Positions 7,190 to 7,332 of a stretch of DNA of 7,332 bases are shown here, piece after piece. The position numbers were made by a program, and so were the translations under genes. The stretch spans positions 1 to 7,332 of the forward strand of contig CAZORB010000187.1 of NCBI GenBank assembly GCA_964581825.1. The letters are read 5' to 3'. Each line of letters begins with the position of its first letter. Position 1 is the stretch's first letter. The notes beneath the pieces were generated by a model. It did no database searches. It was not told the DNA's origin and saw nothing but the letters and a program-made list of their open reading frames with translations. Source of the DNA: SYIM01 sp964581825. GTDB lineage: Bacteria > Pseudomonadota > Gammaproteobacteria > Burkholderiales > Burkholderiaceae_E.

Positions 7190-7243
7190 AGGAGGCATCC
7201 GGGAGATTGACCACCCCCAATTTAGCATGCGTCGCAGCCCAAC

Positions 7244-7272
7244 TTGCGCGAGCGTTCAGCCCAAGATAGAAT
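7244..7272 (+). promoter_or_regulatory. Probable sigma-70 promoter of tRNA-Ala
   Basis: TTGCGC (7244-7249) and TAGAAT (7267-7272) are separated by exactly 17 bases. The -10 matches TATAAT in five of six positions; the -35 keeps TTG. A GC-rich discriminator (CGCGGGC) follows, typical of stable-RNA promoters that are under stringent (ppGpp) control. Transcription would start near 7279-7280, giving a leader of about six bases before the mature tRNA at 7286. Positions are seen; promoter activity and stringent control are inferred. Confidence 0.5.
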
Positions 7273-7285
7273 CGCGGGCTTCGTT

Positions 7286-7332
<47 letters not shown>

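Overview
The window is about 60% GC and holds housekeeping genes of a proteobacterium. A beta-proteobacterium of the order Burkholderiales is most likely. This rests on the overall protein character and on my recollection that glnA-ntrB-ntrC facing xth/prlC/folD is a common arrangement there; it is an inference, not a database result. Every gene here can be assigned to a known family. I see no mobile element, CRISPR array, phage gene or defence cassette.

Left part, plus strand (1-3401): the last 140 codons of glnA (glutamine synthetase), then ntrB (glnL, sensor kinase) and ntrC (glnG, sigma-54 response regulator). This is the classical nitrogen-control cluster: NtrB phosphorylates NtrC under nitrogen limitation, and NtrC-P drives sigma-54 promoters, typically including that of glnA. 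The 147-base gap between glnA and ntrB holds two hairpins. The second looks like a rho-independent terminator, so ntrB should start at 572 rather than at the farther upstream ATG at 467. NtrC carries an unusually long Ala/Ser/Pro-rich linker between its ATPase and DNA-binding domains.

Right part, minus strand (7189 down to 3432): folD (one-carbon folate metabolism), prlC (oligopeptidase A) and xth (exonuclease III family DNA repair enzyme). They lie in one direction with gaps of 53 and 15 bases, consistent with one transcript read folD-prlC-xth. The products have no obvious shared pathway. The transcript converges on ntrC with only 30 bases between the stop codons and a weak hairpin there.

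Right edge, plus strand: the first 47 bases of a tRNA-Ala (anticodon GGC) gene, divergent from folD, with a plausible sigma-70 promoter directly in front.

The points worth a second look are modest: the terminator-like structure splitting glnA from ntrBC, the long NtrC linker, a perfect 20-base palindrome inside prlC, the subtype of the exonuclease III protein, and a folD start without a normal Shine-Dalgarno sequence.
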